Below are positions 17,901 to 26,020 of a DNA stretch of 64,000 nt, in pieces. Origin of the DNA: Gemmatimonadota bacterium (GTDB lineage Bacteria > Gemmatimonadota > Gemmatimonadetes > Longimicrobiales > Gaopeijiaceae); contig JBBEBG010000022.1 in NCBI GenBank assembly GCA_040882465.1, forward strand, positions 3,027-67,026, given 5' to 3'. The notes beneath the pieces were generated by a model. That model saw only the letters and a program-made list of their open reading frames with translations, was not told the DNA's origin and searched no databases. Each line of letters starts with the position of its first letter. The stretch's first letter is position 1. A program made the position numbers and the translations under genes.

Positions 17901-19159
17901 GTCCGGAGGGGGCGAGGCCGCGCCGCGGGAAAGAGGACGTTGTTCAGGATCAGACGATACCCCGGCGAACCGGGGTGCAGGTCGAGATTCGTCGGCGGGT
18001 CCCCGATCTGGTGTTCGGGGTCCTCTGGATCGTGACCGCCGTAAAAGGTGAAGGTTCCCGCGCCATAAGAACCGTGGATGTACTTCGCCCAGCTTCCCTC
18101 CTCCGCGAGCACCGTGATCGAAGGCTTGAGGCGGGAGCGCCGGAAGGAAGTCGTGAGCCCGTAGAAGTCGGGGATCAGTGCCTCATGATTCTGAACCAGC
18201 ATCGTCGGCACGGGGTCGATCTTCGCTGAGAACTCGAAGAGAGTGAAATACCCGAGGCGCTCTCTCCGGTTCGTGTTCACCTGGTGGTAGTCAATGTCCG
18301 AAAAGGAGTTGACCGAGGGTGAAAGCTCCACGCGCGCGGCCGTGAACGCGAGCGCGGACTGCCAGTCCATCCGCTCGTTCGCGTTCGCATCCGGCGGCCT
18401 CCCGTTCGCGTAACTCGCCGTGATGTCGGTCGCGTGGCTCGCGAGCGAAAGGTCGAGGGTCTCCGTCGCGGAGCACATCGCGAACAAGAAGCCTCCTCCC
18501 TCGACGTACGCCCGGATCTCCTCGGCGACCGCTCTCTTGAGGGCGGGAACGTCCGAAAATCGGAAGCGGTCCGCCACCTCGCGGTTCCGGGCGACTTCCT
18601 CCTGAAGCCAGGCGGCGTCCTGGTAACTCAGGTAGAACTTCGAATACTGGCCCGTGAAGTCTTCGTGATGCAGGTGAAGCCACTCGTACTCCTCGAGTCC
18701 CCCCGTGAGGACCTCCGGATCCCAGATCGTCTCGTAGGGGATGTCCGCGTAGGTGAGCGCCATCGTGACCGCATCGTCCCACGGCGTCGCGTTCGGGGGC
18801 GTGTAAACGGCGATCTTCGGTGCCGTCTCGAGGGGAACCGACTCCATGTTCCCCGCCTGGATGATGCCGCGAATCCGCTCGAGCTCCTCTCCGTTCACCG
18901 CCTCGAAGTGAACCCCTCGGAGTGCGGCTTCGCGGCGCACCTGAGCCAGGTCCGGAAGGAGGAAGGAGCCGGCCCGGTAATTGAGGAGCCACTCCGCGGA
19001 CTCCCCCTGGCTGAGAAGCCAGTAGGTCAGCCCATACGCCTTCAGGTGGTTCGACTGCGCGGCGTCCATCGGGACGAGGAGGTGCTGCGCCCCCAGCGGG
19101 GAAACGAACGAGGCCCACGCCAGGAGCAGGAACGCGCAGATCCGGGAAAAAACGGTCAT
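17897..19159 (-). CDS. Secreted 'asparagine synthetase B-like' protein of unknown function
   Basis: The 420-residue protein has a Sec signal peptide (FLLLAWASFVSPLGAQ). It then shows MDAAQSNHLKAYGLTYWLL, AVYTPPNATPWDDAVTMAL, WLHLHHEDFTGQYSKFY, GGGFLFAMCSATETLDL and GHDPEDPEHQIGDPPT. I recall close relatives labelled 'asparagine synthetase B' in Gemmatimonadota and Bacteroidota, but no synthetase motifs are visible and that label is probably wrong. The GGGFLFAMCSATE segment resembles the nucleophile elbow of class I amidotransferase-like folds (inference). The ATG overlaps the previous stop by one base (TGATG). It sits in the DUF4159-DUF4175 operon. Confidence 0.75.
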   Translation of the reverse strand: MTVFSRICAFLLLAWASFVSPLGAQHLLVPMDAAQSNHLKAYGLTYWLLSQGESAEWLLNYRAGSFLLPDLAQVRREAALRGVHFEAVNGEELERIRGIIQAGNMESVPLETAPKIAVYTPPNATPWDDAVTMALTYADIPYETIWDPEVLTGGLEEYEWLHLHHEDFTGQYSKFYLSYQDAAWLQEEVARNREVADRFRFSDVPALKRAVAEEIRAYVEGGGFLFAMCSATETLDLSLASHATDITASYANGRPPDANANERMDWQSALAFTAARVELSPSVNSFSDIDYHQVNTNRRERLGYFTLFEFSAKIDPVPTMLVQNHEALIPDFYGLTTSFRRSRLKPSITVLAEEGSWAKYIHGSYGAGTFTFYGGHDPEDPEHQIGDPPTNLDLHPGSPGYRLILNNVLFPAARPRPLRT

Positions 19160-19872
19160 CAGCGGCGATTCGGGACCGGCGGACCCGAGGTCGAAGGGAG
19201 GACGGGACGCCCCTGGTCGCGGGCCCGCTCGATCTGGAGAAGGCGACGCGCCTCCGGCGCGATCGGGTGGTCTGGGCCATCCACGATCAGATCCTCGACA
19301 AGGCGGAACCCTTCCGCGCGCCGCGCGTCGATGCTGAGGAGCCAGCGGGCGTGCCGAAGCCTGATCTCGGGGATCTCGATCGCTTCCGGAGCCTCGTCCA
19401 TCACACGTACGCGTAACTCGGCGGCCCGCGTCGGATCGGCCGCTTCGGAAAGGAGCGCCGCCAGAGCGAGCAGGGAGCCGCGATCGTCCTCCGGAGCGGC
19501 GTCCACTCCGTCCACGATCACCTCGACCGCTGCCGGTTCGTCTCCCGCGTCCGCGTACGCGACCGCCCGGACCGCCAGGGGCGCAGACGCCGGCGTGATG
19601 CGGCCGAGAAGGGCGAGCAGATGCACCCAACTCGTGGCCTCGAGGGGCTCCCGGTCCGCGACGATCGCGCGGATCTCCTCGCTCGCTTTCGCAGGATCGC
19701 CACCGGGGCCGGCCCACTGGACGATCTCCGCCAGGTTGGAGATGGTGTCGGCCGCGGAGAATGGCGGGGGGTACGTCGCCGGGACCGGCCCCTCTCCCGA
19801 CGCGGCCGGCGCACCCGGCACGGCGAGGAGGACGAGGAGAGTGAGGCACGCCCGCCCCGGAGCGAGAGTCAT
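19159..19872 (-). CDS. Exported alpha-helical repeat protein, unknown
   Basis: The 237-residue product has an N-terminal signal peptide (CLTLLVLLAVPGAPAASG). The mature part is Ala/Glu-rich and helical, with a repeat-like rhythm (WVHLLALLGRI, APLAVRAVAYADAGDEPAAVEVI, SLLALAALLSEAADPTRAAEL). This suggests TPR-type repeats without a clear match. The ATG overlaps the end of the upstream DUF4175-like gene as ATGA. Its place between the DUF4175-like protein and the AsnB-like protein suggests a periplasmic scaffold role, which is inference only. Confidence 0.65.
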   Translation of the reverse strand: MTLAPGRACLTLLVLLAVPGAPAASGEGPVPATYPPPFSAADTISNLAEIVQWAGPGGDPAKASEEIRAIVADREPLEATSWVHLLALLGRITPASAPLAVRAVAYADAGDEPAAVEVIVDGVDAAPEDDRGSLLALAALLSEAADPTRAAELRVRVMDEAPEAIEIPEIRLRHARWLLSIDARRAEGFRLVEDLIVDGPDHPIAPEARRLLQIERARDQGRPVLPSTSGPPVPNRR

Positions 19873-22800
19873 GGATTCCCCTCCGCCGCCTGACGCCTGT
19901 TCACCCTCTCGAAGTAGTCGAGGACGAGGCGCCGCTGGCCGGGTGTGAGGGCATCCAACTCCGAGGGCGCGGGAATCGGGAGGGCGAGAACCTCGAGGAG
20001 ATAGTCCGGGAGCGGCGAGACGATGCGCCGTTCCACCGCTCCCGCCGTGGTTCCCTCGCGCTCCTCGGTCGGACCGTCGCGCTCGAGCGTGCGTCCCGCC
20101 GAGAGGAGCCGGTCGAGGAAGTGGTCCTGACGGTCCAGCGTCGTCCCGTCGATTCGTCCCCCATTCAACTCCTCGGCAATCTGCTGAGCTTCCTCAGCGA
20201 GTGCTTCGAGGCTCCCGGGAATCTGGCCGGCTCCCGGCTCGCGGGAGAGGTCCCCGAGCGAGCTCGCGATGGACTCCTGCGTGCGCGCCAGTTCTTCGAG
20301 CCGGGCCGTGCGCCCGTCCGTCCCCGGATCCTGACCGAGCGCGCGTGAATCCCGGTTGATGGACTGCTGCGCCTGGGCGAGTGCTTCCATCTGGGCGAGA
20401 ATCTCCTCGGCCGAAGCGCCCGCCTCGGCGGGGGATCCCCCACTCTGCTGTCCCGCCCCCGAAAGGGCGAGGAGAGCCATATCCTGAAGTGCGGCCTGGA
20501 TATTCCCGGCCGCGGCATCGGTCGCGGGCTGGACCGAAGGGCTCCCGCGGAGCCCGTCGATCGCGCGTTCCGCGGCTTCCGTCGCACGTCCCGCCGCCAG
20601 GGAGATGGCGCCTCCGAGCGCGGGATTTTGGAGTGTGGCGGCGGCGAGCTCGTTCGCCAGATTTCTCAGCCCCTCGAGGAGCGCGACCTCGTCTCCCTCG
20701 AACTCTCCGCGCCGGTTTGGTCCGGCGTTGGGGAATTCCTCTCGAAGCTCCCCCTGGCGCCGCGCGAGGGAAAGGGCGTTGTGCGCTCCGCGCCGAAGCG
20801 CCTCCTCCATCGCGGCCTGGAGATCGTCGCCGAAGTCCTCGCGGGCTTCCTGAAGCTCCTGGAGCGCGCTCTGGAGCTCCTCCGCGGCGCGCTGGGCTTC
20901 TTCGCGGGCCTGAGAGTCGTTTCCCTGCCGGTTCTGGCGGGCGGCCTCCTCCATCGCCTCCCGCGCCGCCGCCATCTCCCGGTTGGCCTGTTCTGCTCGA
21001 TCCGCCGGCGCCTCGTCTCCCCCGGTTCTCAGCCTCTCCTCGAGCTGGGCGACGCGATCCTCGACCGACTCCGTGCGGCGCGCCAACTCCTCCTGCGTCT
21101 CCGATCCCTGTCCCGCGGCGAGGCTATCCGCCACCTCCGCCTGCGTTTCCATGAGGGACTGGATCTCCTCCTCCGTCGCCCTCATGGATTCCTCGAGCGC
21201 GCTCCGGCGCAGCCGCTCGAGCGCCTGTTCGAGCCGGCTCTGCATCTCTTCCTGGCGCTGGGCGATTTCGTCGAGGATCTGGCCGGGAGTCTGAGGCATC
21301 TCCCCCTGGCGAAGGCGCTCCAGAAGCTCTTCGAGGCGCTCCCGCCCTTCGGGCCCGAGGACCTCCTCCAGGAGCTTCTCGAGCTCCTCGATCCGCTCCT
21401 GGAGGGAGGACTCGGCTCCTTCCTCCTCTTCCGCCTCTTCCGCGAGGGCTTCGCGTAACTCCTCGAGCCTCTCCCGGACCTCATCCGTGTCCTGCGCGAG
21501 GGTGGACTGCCGTTCGAGCGCCTGGGTGAGCTCCTCTCGCTGCTCGAATTGGTCCCGCGGTGTGGATGGATTGGCCCGCGCGCGCTGGAGCTCCTCCTCC
21601 CGCTGCAGGGAGTGGATCTCGGCAGCTTCGCGGGCGGCCCGGTCGAGAAGCTCCTCCGTCCGCGAGGCCGCCTCGTCAATCTGCACGCGTGCGAGCTCCC
21701 GGAGCTCCGACTCCGCGGGCATCCTGAGGGTGATCCAGGCGCTCTCCACGATGTGGGGCGACGGCGCGTTGTCGGCGGCTCGCGCGCGGAGTTGAATTTC
21801 TTCGCCTGGGAGAATCCCCCAGGCGTTGAAGTCGAGGACCGAGCGGAGCGTCACCGTGGGTCGCTCCCCCGTCTCCACCCGATCGCGAACCGGCTCCCGC
21901 GTCGTTCCGTCGGAGCCCCGGAGCATGGACTCGAGCTCGATCCAGGCGACCCCGTAGTCGTCCGTCGCCTCGACGAGGATCGGGAGGCGAAGGGAGAGGG
22001 GAAGCACTCCATCGGCGCCGGGGACAGGGAAGGCGATGGCGGGCGTCGCGTCAGGGACGATTTCGATGTCGAGCGGGGGCGGGAGAAGCGCACCTTCCCT
22101 TCCCCCGCTCACCACCCATTCCAAACGCTCCGAGCGGAGTGGCCGCCAGCGCCCCGTGAAGCGATTCCCCTCCACGGCAAGACGAACGGCCACCGCGTCG
22201 CCCTCCCCGACGAGGGAGACTTCGCCTCCCGAGCCTTCGACGCTCCCCGTGATCGAGAGGGTGGTCCCCTCGGGAAGGAGGAGCGACTCCGGAGCGCCGC
22301 GGACGAGCTCCGAGGCAAGCCGGGTGTGCGGTGGATAAAAGACCTCGATCAGAAGGTCGGCCACGAGAGAGGGATCCACCGGGGTGAGGAGAAACTCCCC
22401 CGTCTGAGCCCCGTCCACCGCCGTGGCCCAGTACCGCGTCTCCGATTCGAGGGGCGGGAGGTCCGCGGTTGCGGCGCCGCCCCCGACGGGAAGGGTACGG
22501 GACTCGACGAGGGCACCGACTTCCTGCCAATGCAGCGTGACGGAATCCCGCCCGTCTGCCACGATCTCGACGCGGGGCGCCTCACCCCGCGGGAGGCGGG
22601 CGTCACCCGGGCGGAGCTCGAGTGGCGCGAGCGGCGGTGGCCGAAGGAGCGCCGCGGGGGTCGTGAGACCGGCCCAGGCCATTCTCGTGCGATCGGGCGT
22701 CAGCGCCACCAGGGCGGCAACGATGACGACCGCGACCACGGAAGTGACTCCGGCGACCCGGAGCCAGCGTCCGACGATACGCCCCGGCTCGCCCGCGAGC

Positions 22801-23213
22801 TGCCCCACGCTTCCTTGCAGCCGCGAGAGGAGCACGCCCTCCCCGGCTCTCGCGAGGGGCCCTGAGACGCCCCGCGGGAGCGCGGTGAGGAGCTCGGCCT
22901 GTGCGCGCACCGAGCCGTCGGGGAGGTGGGCCGAGCGTTCGATTTCCCCCGAGATCCCGGCCTCGCCGGTCCACCGCGCGAGGCGAGAAAAGACGAGGAG
23001 TCCGATCCCGGCCAGCGCGATCCCGCCACCGAGGAGGAGGAGGAGGGGAATCGGGGTGCCTGGTGTCCAGCCATCGGTCCCCGCAAGGAACCAGGCCAGG
23101 ACGAGCACGAGTCCCACGATGCCGGCCGCGGTGCAGGCCAACGCGGCCCCCGCCCGCCTGCGGAGTGTCGCGCGGATCTGCGCGAGAATCCCGAGGAGCG
23201 AGGGGTGGGTCAT
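19869..23213 (-). CDS. Giant DUF4175-like membrane-anchored coiled-coil protein
   Basis: The 1114-residue protein begins with two close membrane helices (about 24-43 and 54-74) and a third near 150-170 (VTSVVAVVIVAALVAL). A periplasmic beta-rich region of roughly 300 residues follows, with PLELRPGDARLPRGE and VSLVGEGDAVAVRLA. From about residue 490 a very long Glu/Gln/Arg-rich coiled coil runs for some 400 residues (LQERIEELEKLLEEVLG, then many QxEM/ELL repeats). The end is Gly/Ser/Ala-rich. The layout matches DUF4175 (TIGR02302-type) proteins, usually next to DUF4159 genes. The ATG overlaps the DUF4159 stop as ATGA. Its molecular function is unknown. Confidence 0.8.
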   Translation of the reverse strand: MTHPSLLGILAQIRATLRRRAGAALACTAAGIVGLVLVLAWFLAGTDGWTPGTPIPLLLLLGGGIALAGIGLLVFSRLARWTGEAGISGEIERSAHLPDGSVRAQAELLTALPRGVSGPLARAGEGVLLSRLQGSVGQLAGEPGRIVGRWLRVAGVTSVVAVVIVAALVALTPDRTRMAWAGLTTPAALLRPPPLAPLELRPGDARLPRGEAPRVEIVADGRDSVTLHWQEVGALVESRTLPVGGGAATADLPPLESETRYWATAVDGAQTGEFLLTPVDPSLVADLLIEVFYPPHTRLASELVRGAPESLLLPEGTTLSITGSVEGSGGEVSLVGEGDAVAVRLAVEGNRFTGRWRPLRSERLEWVVSGGREGALLPPPLDIEIVPDATPAIAFPVPGADGVLPLSLRLPILVEATDDYGVAWIELESMLRGSDGTTREPVRDRVETGERPTVTLRSVLDFNAWGILPGEEIQLRARAADNAPSPHIVESAWITLRMPAESELRELARVQIDEAASRTEELLDRAAREAAEIHSLQREEELQRARANPSTPRDQFEQREELTQALERQSTLAQDTDEVRERLEELREALAEEAEEEEGAESSLQERIEELEKLLEEVLGPEGRERLEELLERLRQGEMPQTPGQILDEIAQRQEEMQSRLEQALERLRRSALEESMRATEEEIQSLMETQAEVADSLAAGQGSETQEELARRTESVEDRVAQLEERLRTGGDEAPADRAEQANREMAAAREAMEEAARQNRQGNDSQAREEAQRAAEELQSALQELQEAREDFGDDLQAAMEEALRRGAHNALSLARRQGELREEFPNAGPNRRGEFEGDEVALLEGLRNLANELAAATLQNPALGGAISLAAGRATEAAERAIDGLRGSPSVQPATDAAAGNIQAALQDMALLALSGAGQQSGGSPAEAGASAEEILAQMEALAQAQQSINRDSRALGQDPGTDGRTARLEELARTQESIASSLGDLSREPGAGQIPGSLEALAEEAQQIAEELNGGRIDGTTLDRQDHFLDRLLSAGRTLERDGPTEEREGTTAGAVERRIVSPLPDYLLEVLALPIPAPSELDALTPGQRRLVLDYFERVNRRQAAEGNP

Positions 23214-23938
23214 GGAGCCGCCCTGCTCACGGCGTAGAGAAACAGGTTCACGCCCATCCTGAGGGCGGCCTCACGGAGCTCCGGAGGGTTGTCGTGCACC
23301 TGCGGATCCTCCCATCCGTCCCCGAGATCCGATTCGAAGGAGTAAAAGACGACGAGGCGTCCCTCGTGGAAGATGCCGAATGCCTGCGGGGGAGCTCCCG
23401 TGTGCTCGTGAATCTTCGGAAGCCCGCCAGGGAGCTCGTAGAAGAGGTGGAAGACGGGATGGTCCGGCGGAAGCTCGGTGAGGGGACGGTCGGGAAAGAG
23501 GAGCGCCATTTCCCGCCGAAACGATTCGTCCAGCCCGTACGTGTCGTCGGCCAGGAGGAATCCGCCCGACTCGAGGTAGCTCCGGAGCGCTTGGCGCTCA
23601 TCCGCCGCGAAGGCGACCTCGCCGTGTCCAGTCAGGAAGAGGAAGGGGTGATCCCGAAGTCCTGGATCCAGGGGGGTGATCACGACCTCCCGATCGGCGA
23701 CGGGGAGCCCCGTCCGCAGGCGGACCGCTTCGAGGAGGTTGGGAAGCGCGGACGGATTCGCGTACCAATCGCCACCGCCGCCGTATTGGAGCCGGGCCAC
23801 ACCGAGGGGAGCAAGGTGCGGCACCGCCGCGGGCGCGATGACCCGCGCGGTGGCCGGCGCGGCCGCGGACGCGGCCCGCCGATCCAGTCCTCCCGCCCCT
23901 CCAAAAAGGAGCGCCAACACCAGGGAAAACAAGCTCAA
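23210..23938 (-). CDS. DUF4159 domain protein
   Basis: The 242-residue exported protein carries the DUF4159 pattern almost end to end: ARLQYGGGGDWYANPSALP, FLFLTGHGEVAFAADE, LRSYLESGGFLLADDTYGLD, and LPGGLPKIHEHTGAPPQ followed by GIFHEGRLVVFYSFESDLGDGWED. DUF4159 is thought to adopt a class I amidotransferase-like fold and often sits beside MoxR/DUF58/BatA and DUF4175 genes in envelope operons. MoxR and DUF58 are not in this window. The TTG start overlaps the rsmI stop as TTGA, so the module is coupled to rsmI. Confidence 0.88.
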   Translation of the reverse strand: MSLFSLVLALLFGGAGGLDRRAASAAAPATARVIAPAAVPHLAPLGVARLQYGGGGDWYANPSALPNLLEAVRLRTGLPVADREVVITPLDPGLRDHPFLFLTGHGEVAFAADERQALRSYLESGGFLLADDTYGLDESFRREMALLFPDRPLTELPPDHPVFHLFYELPGGLPKIHEHTGAPPQAFGIFHEGRLVVFYSFESDLGDGWEDPQVHDNPPELREAALRMGVNLFLYAVSRAAP

Positions 23939-24840
23939 TCTGAATCGCTCTCGGCTTCGAGCCCTGAGTGTGGGGCGACAGGTGCCCCGGTTGAAACGCC
24001 CTCTCCTACCAACTCCTGCACCAAAGCATACGCCCGGTTCCGCGAGATTCCGAGCCTCCGTGAAAGGTCGTGCGCCGCCCGGCTCGGAGAACTCCCGCTC
24101 CGAAGGAGCGCCTCGGCCAGGACGCGTCCGGCCTCCTCGTCCACCCGTTGGGATACCCCGTCCCCCTCGGCCGGGGCCACGACCAGGGTCACTTCGCCCT
24201 TCGGGTCCTCACTCGTGGCGTAGGAGCCGGCGAGCTCTTCGAGGGTTCCGCGCCGGAATTCCTCGTGGAGCTTGGTGAGCTCCCGGGCCACGGCGGCCCG
24301 CCGGCCCGCTCCGCAGCGACCCTCGAGGTCGGCCAACGTCCTCGCGGTGCGCTCGGGGGATTCGAAGAAGACGACCGTCTCTCGGGACAGCGCGACCCGG
24401 TCCAGCGCCTCGTCTCGCTCCTTCCCCTTACGCGGAAGGAATCCGAGAAAGGTGAAGGGGACGGGGGGAAGCCCGGAGCCGACCAGGGCGTGGAGGATCG
24501 CCGAGGGACCCGGGATCGGCACCACTTCCTGACCCTCATCGAGGGCTCGCCGAACGAGGCGCTCACCCGGGTCGGAAACCAGTGGTGTTCCGGCGTCCGA
24601 AACGAGGGCGAGGGCGGCCCCGGACCGGAGGCGGTGAAGCACTTCGTCCCCCCTCCCTTCTTCGTTGTGCGCGTGAAGGGAGAGTAGGGGCGTCGAAAGT
24701 CCAAGGTGGCGAAGGAGGATTCCGGTTCGGCGAGTGTCCTCGGCGAGCACGGTTTCGACCTCTCCAAGTATCCGCGCGGCGCGCGGGGAGAGGTCCTCCA
24801 GATTCCCGATCGGGGTGGTGACGAGGTACAGGGTGCCCAT
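23935..24840 (-). CDS. rsmI: 16S rRNA (cytidine-1402 2'-O)-methyltransferase
   Basis: The 301-residue tetrapyrrole-methylase-fold protein methylates the 2'-O of C1402 in 16S rRNA. Signature segments are GTLYLVTTPIGNLEDLSPRA at the start, VLAEDTRRTGILLRHL, LVSDAGTPLVSDPGERLV, VVPIPGPSAILHALVGSG and FFESPERTARTLADL. The C-terminal ~60 residues form a helix-turn-helix-like extension (SRRLGISRNRAYALVQELV). The ATG at 24840 gives the standard N-terminus. It leads the overlapped chain rsmI to helicase. Confidence 0.96.
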   Translation of the reverse strand: MGTLYLVTTPIGNLEDLSPRAARILGEVETVLAEDTRRTGILLRHLGLSTPLLSLHAHNEEGRGDEVLHRLRSGAALALVSDAGTPLVSDPGERLVRRALDEGQEVVPIPGPSAILHALVGSGLPPVPFTFLGFLPRKGKERDEALDRVALSRETVVFFESPERTARTLADLEGRCGAGRRAAVARELTKLHEEFRRGTLEELAGSYATSEDPKGEVTLVVAPAEGDGVSQRVDEEAGRVLAEALLRSGSSPSRAAHDLSRRLGISRNRAYALVQELVGEGVSTGAPVAPHSGLEAESDSD

Positions 24841-24950
24841 GACCCTGAAGATAGGCCGAAACGGAGGGGTATAACATCCTGCCCGCAATCCCGCGCAATC
24901 GGGGAGACGTGTCGCCGCCGGGGGGAGTTGCGGAACGGGCTCGCACCACG

Positions 24951-24983
24951 CCGGGCGGCCGCGACAATGCGCGGGCCGCCCGG
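24951..24983. terminator. Strong GC hairpin downstream of trxA
   Basis: A perfect 10-bp inverted repeat (CCGGGCGGCC at 24951-24960 and GGCCGCCCGG at 24974-24983) flanks a 13-base loop. It lies 26 bases past the trxA stop on the minus strand, in the 168-base gap before rsmI. No T-tract follows, so it may be an RNA 3'-end stabiliser or a Rho-assisted stop rather than a classical terminator. Confidence 0.45.
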
Positions 24984-25008
24984 ACGCGGGGCCGCCTGCT
25001 CCACTACC

Positions 25009-25344
25009 CTAAAGGTGCTCTTGGATCTTTCGCGCCAGATAGGGCTTCGGCACCGCGCCGACCACGGTGTCCACGTGTTTCCCGCTCTTGAAGAAGAGGA
25101 TGGAGGGGATGGAGCGCACACCGAACCGGACGGCCGTTCCCGGATTCTGGTCCACGTCTAGTTTTCCGACCACGACGCCCTTATCCGCGTATTCCAGCGC
25201 GAGCTCATCCACGATGGGGCCGACGATCCGGCAGGGACCGCACCAGGCGGCCCAGAAGTCCACTAGGACCAGCCCTTCAGCGCCCTCTACCGCCGTGCCG
25301 AAAGTGTCGTCGGTCACCGTTACCGTGCTCGTTCCCTGCGTCAT
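25009..25344 (-). CDS. trxA: Thioredoxin
   Basis: The 111-residue protein is a single-domain thioredoxin. It shows the redox site WCGPC in LVDFWAAWCGPCRIVGPI at about residues 34-38, the KLDVDQNP segment, cis-proline in RFGVRSIPSILFF, and the C-terminal GAVPKPYLARKI. No signal peptide is present, so it acts in the cytoplasm. The ATG overlaps the stop of the upstream lipoprotein gene as ATGA. The order clpB, lipoprotein, trxA on the same strand suggests a shared stress or folding unit. Confidence 0.96.
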   Translation of the reverse strand: MTQGTSTVTVTDDTFGTAVEGAEGLVLVDFWAAWCGPCRIVGPIVDELALEYADKGVVVGKLDVDQNPGTAVRFGVRSIPSILFFKSGKHVDTVVGAVPKPYLARKIQEHL

Positions 25345-25952
25345 GCGTCACTTCTCCTTGTGTTGGCCTGAATCGGTGGCGCCCTCACAACCGATCGCGT
25401 GGCCGCCATAATAAGGAAACTCCCGCGAAGCCTCGGAGGTTCCCGGAAGGCCGTCATCTTCTCGAGTTCGGCCTGCTCCACGAGCCAGCGGCCATCCGAC
25501 GTCTGGACCACGAAGAAGCCAACGTCCGGGTATTGGTTGCCGGCCCGGACCAGGTCCACTCCGATGCGCGTCGTGGGACGGGTGCGGCCCGCCACCGACG
25601 ACTCGGAGCGCACGCGGTAATCGTCGTGGCGGAGGATCGCCGCGATCGCATCCATCCGGAGCTCGATCTCGCTCCAGGAGAGGCAGGGATCCCCGATCCG
25701 GATCCAGGATCCGATTCGCTTGAAGGCGCAAGAGAACCCATTCCCGGTGGCGTCCGCGATCGGCCCGTCCGCGGTTCCGAAAATCCGGGCCATCGCCTCG
25801 AGGTCGCGCGTGTTCGCGGCCTGCAGGAATCGCTCCACCGAAAGCATCGGAGCGACCCCCGCCATGCGAGTGGAGGAGAGGGGCGGACCCGACGCACATC
25901 CGGCGGCGATCCCGAGGAGCGCCAGCGCGGAAAGCATCGGCAACCGGGACAT
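25341..25952 (-). CDS. Lipoprotein with NTF2-like/SnoaL-type domain, unknown
   Basis: The 203-residue protein has a lipoprotein signal peptide (MLSALALLGIAAGC). The mature domain starts APMLSVERFLQAANTRDLEAMARIFG, a pattern typical of NTF2-like folds, and continues with a conserved central cysteine region (GFSCAFKRIGSWIRIGDPC) and RVRSESSVAGRTRPTTRIGVDLV. No enzymatic residues can be named. The ATG at 25952 was chosen to place the signal peptide at the N-terminus. It lies 68 bases after clpB and overlaps trxA by ATGA. Confidence 0.7.
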   Translation of the reverse strand: MSRLPMLSALALLGIAAGCASGPPLSSTRMAGVAPMLSVERFLQAANTRDLEAMARIFGTADGPIADATGNGFSCAFKRIGSWIRIGDPCLSWSEIELRMDAIAAILRHDDYRVRSESSVAGRTRPTTRIGVDLVRAGNQYPDVGFFVVQTSDGRWLVEQAELEKMTAFREPPRLRGSFLIMAATRSVVRAPPIQANTRRSDA

Positions 25953-26020
25953 GAGCGGCCCTGCGACGGAGGAGGGCAGACCGGGCGACGGCCGGAACTT
26001 CGAGGAGGTCCCGATCGGCG

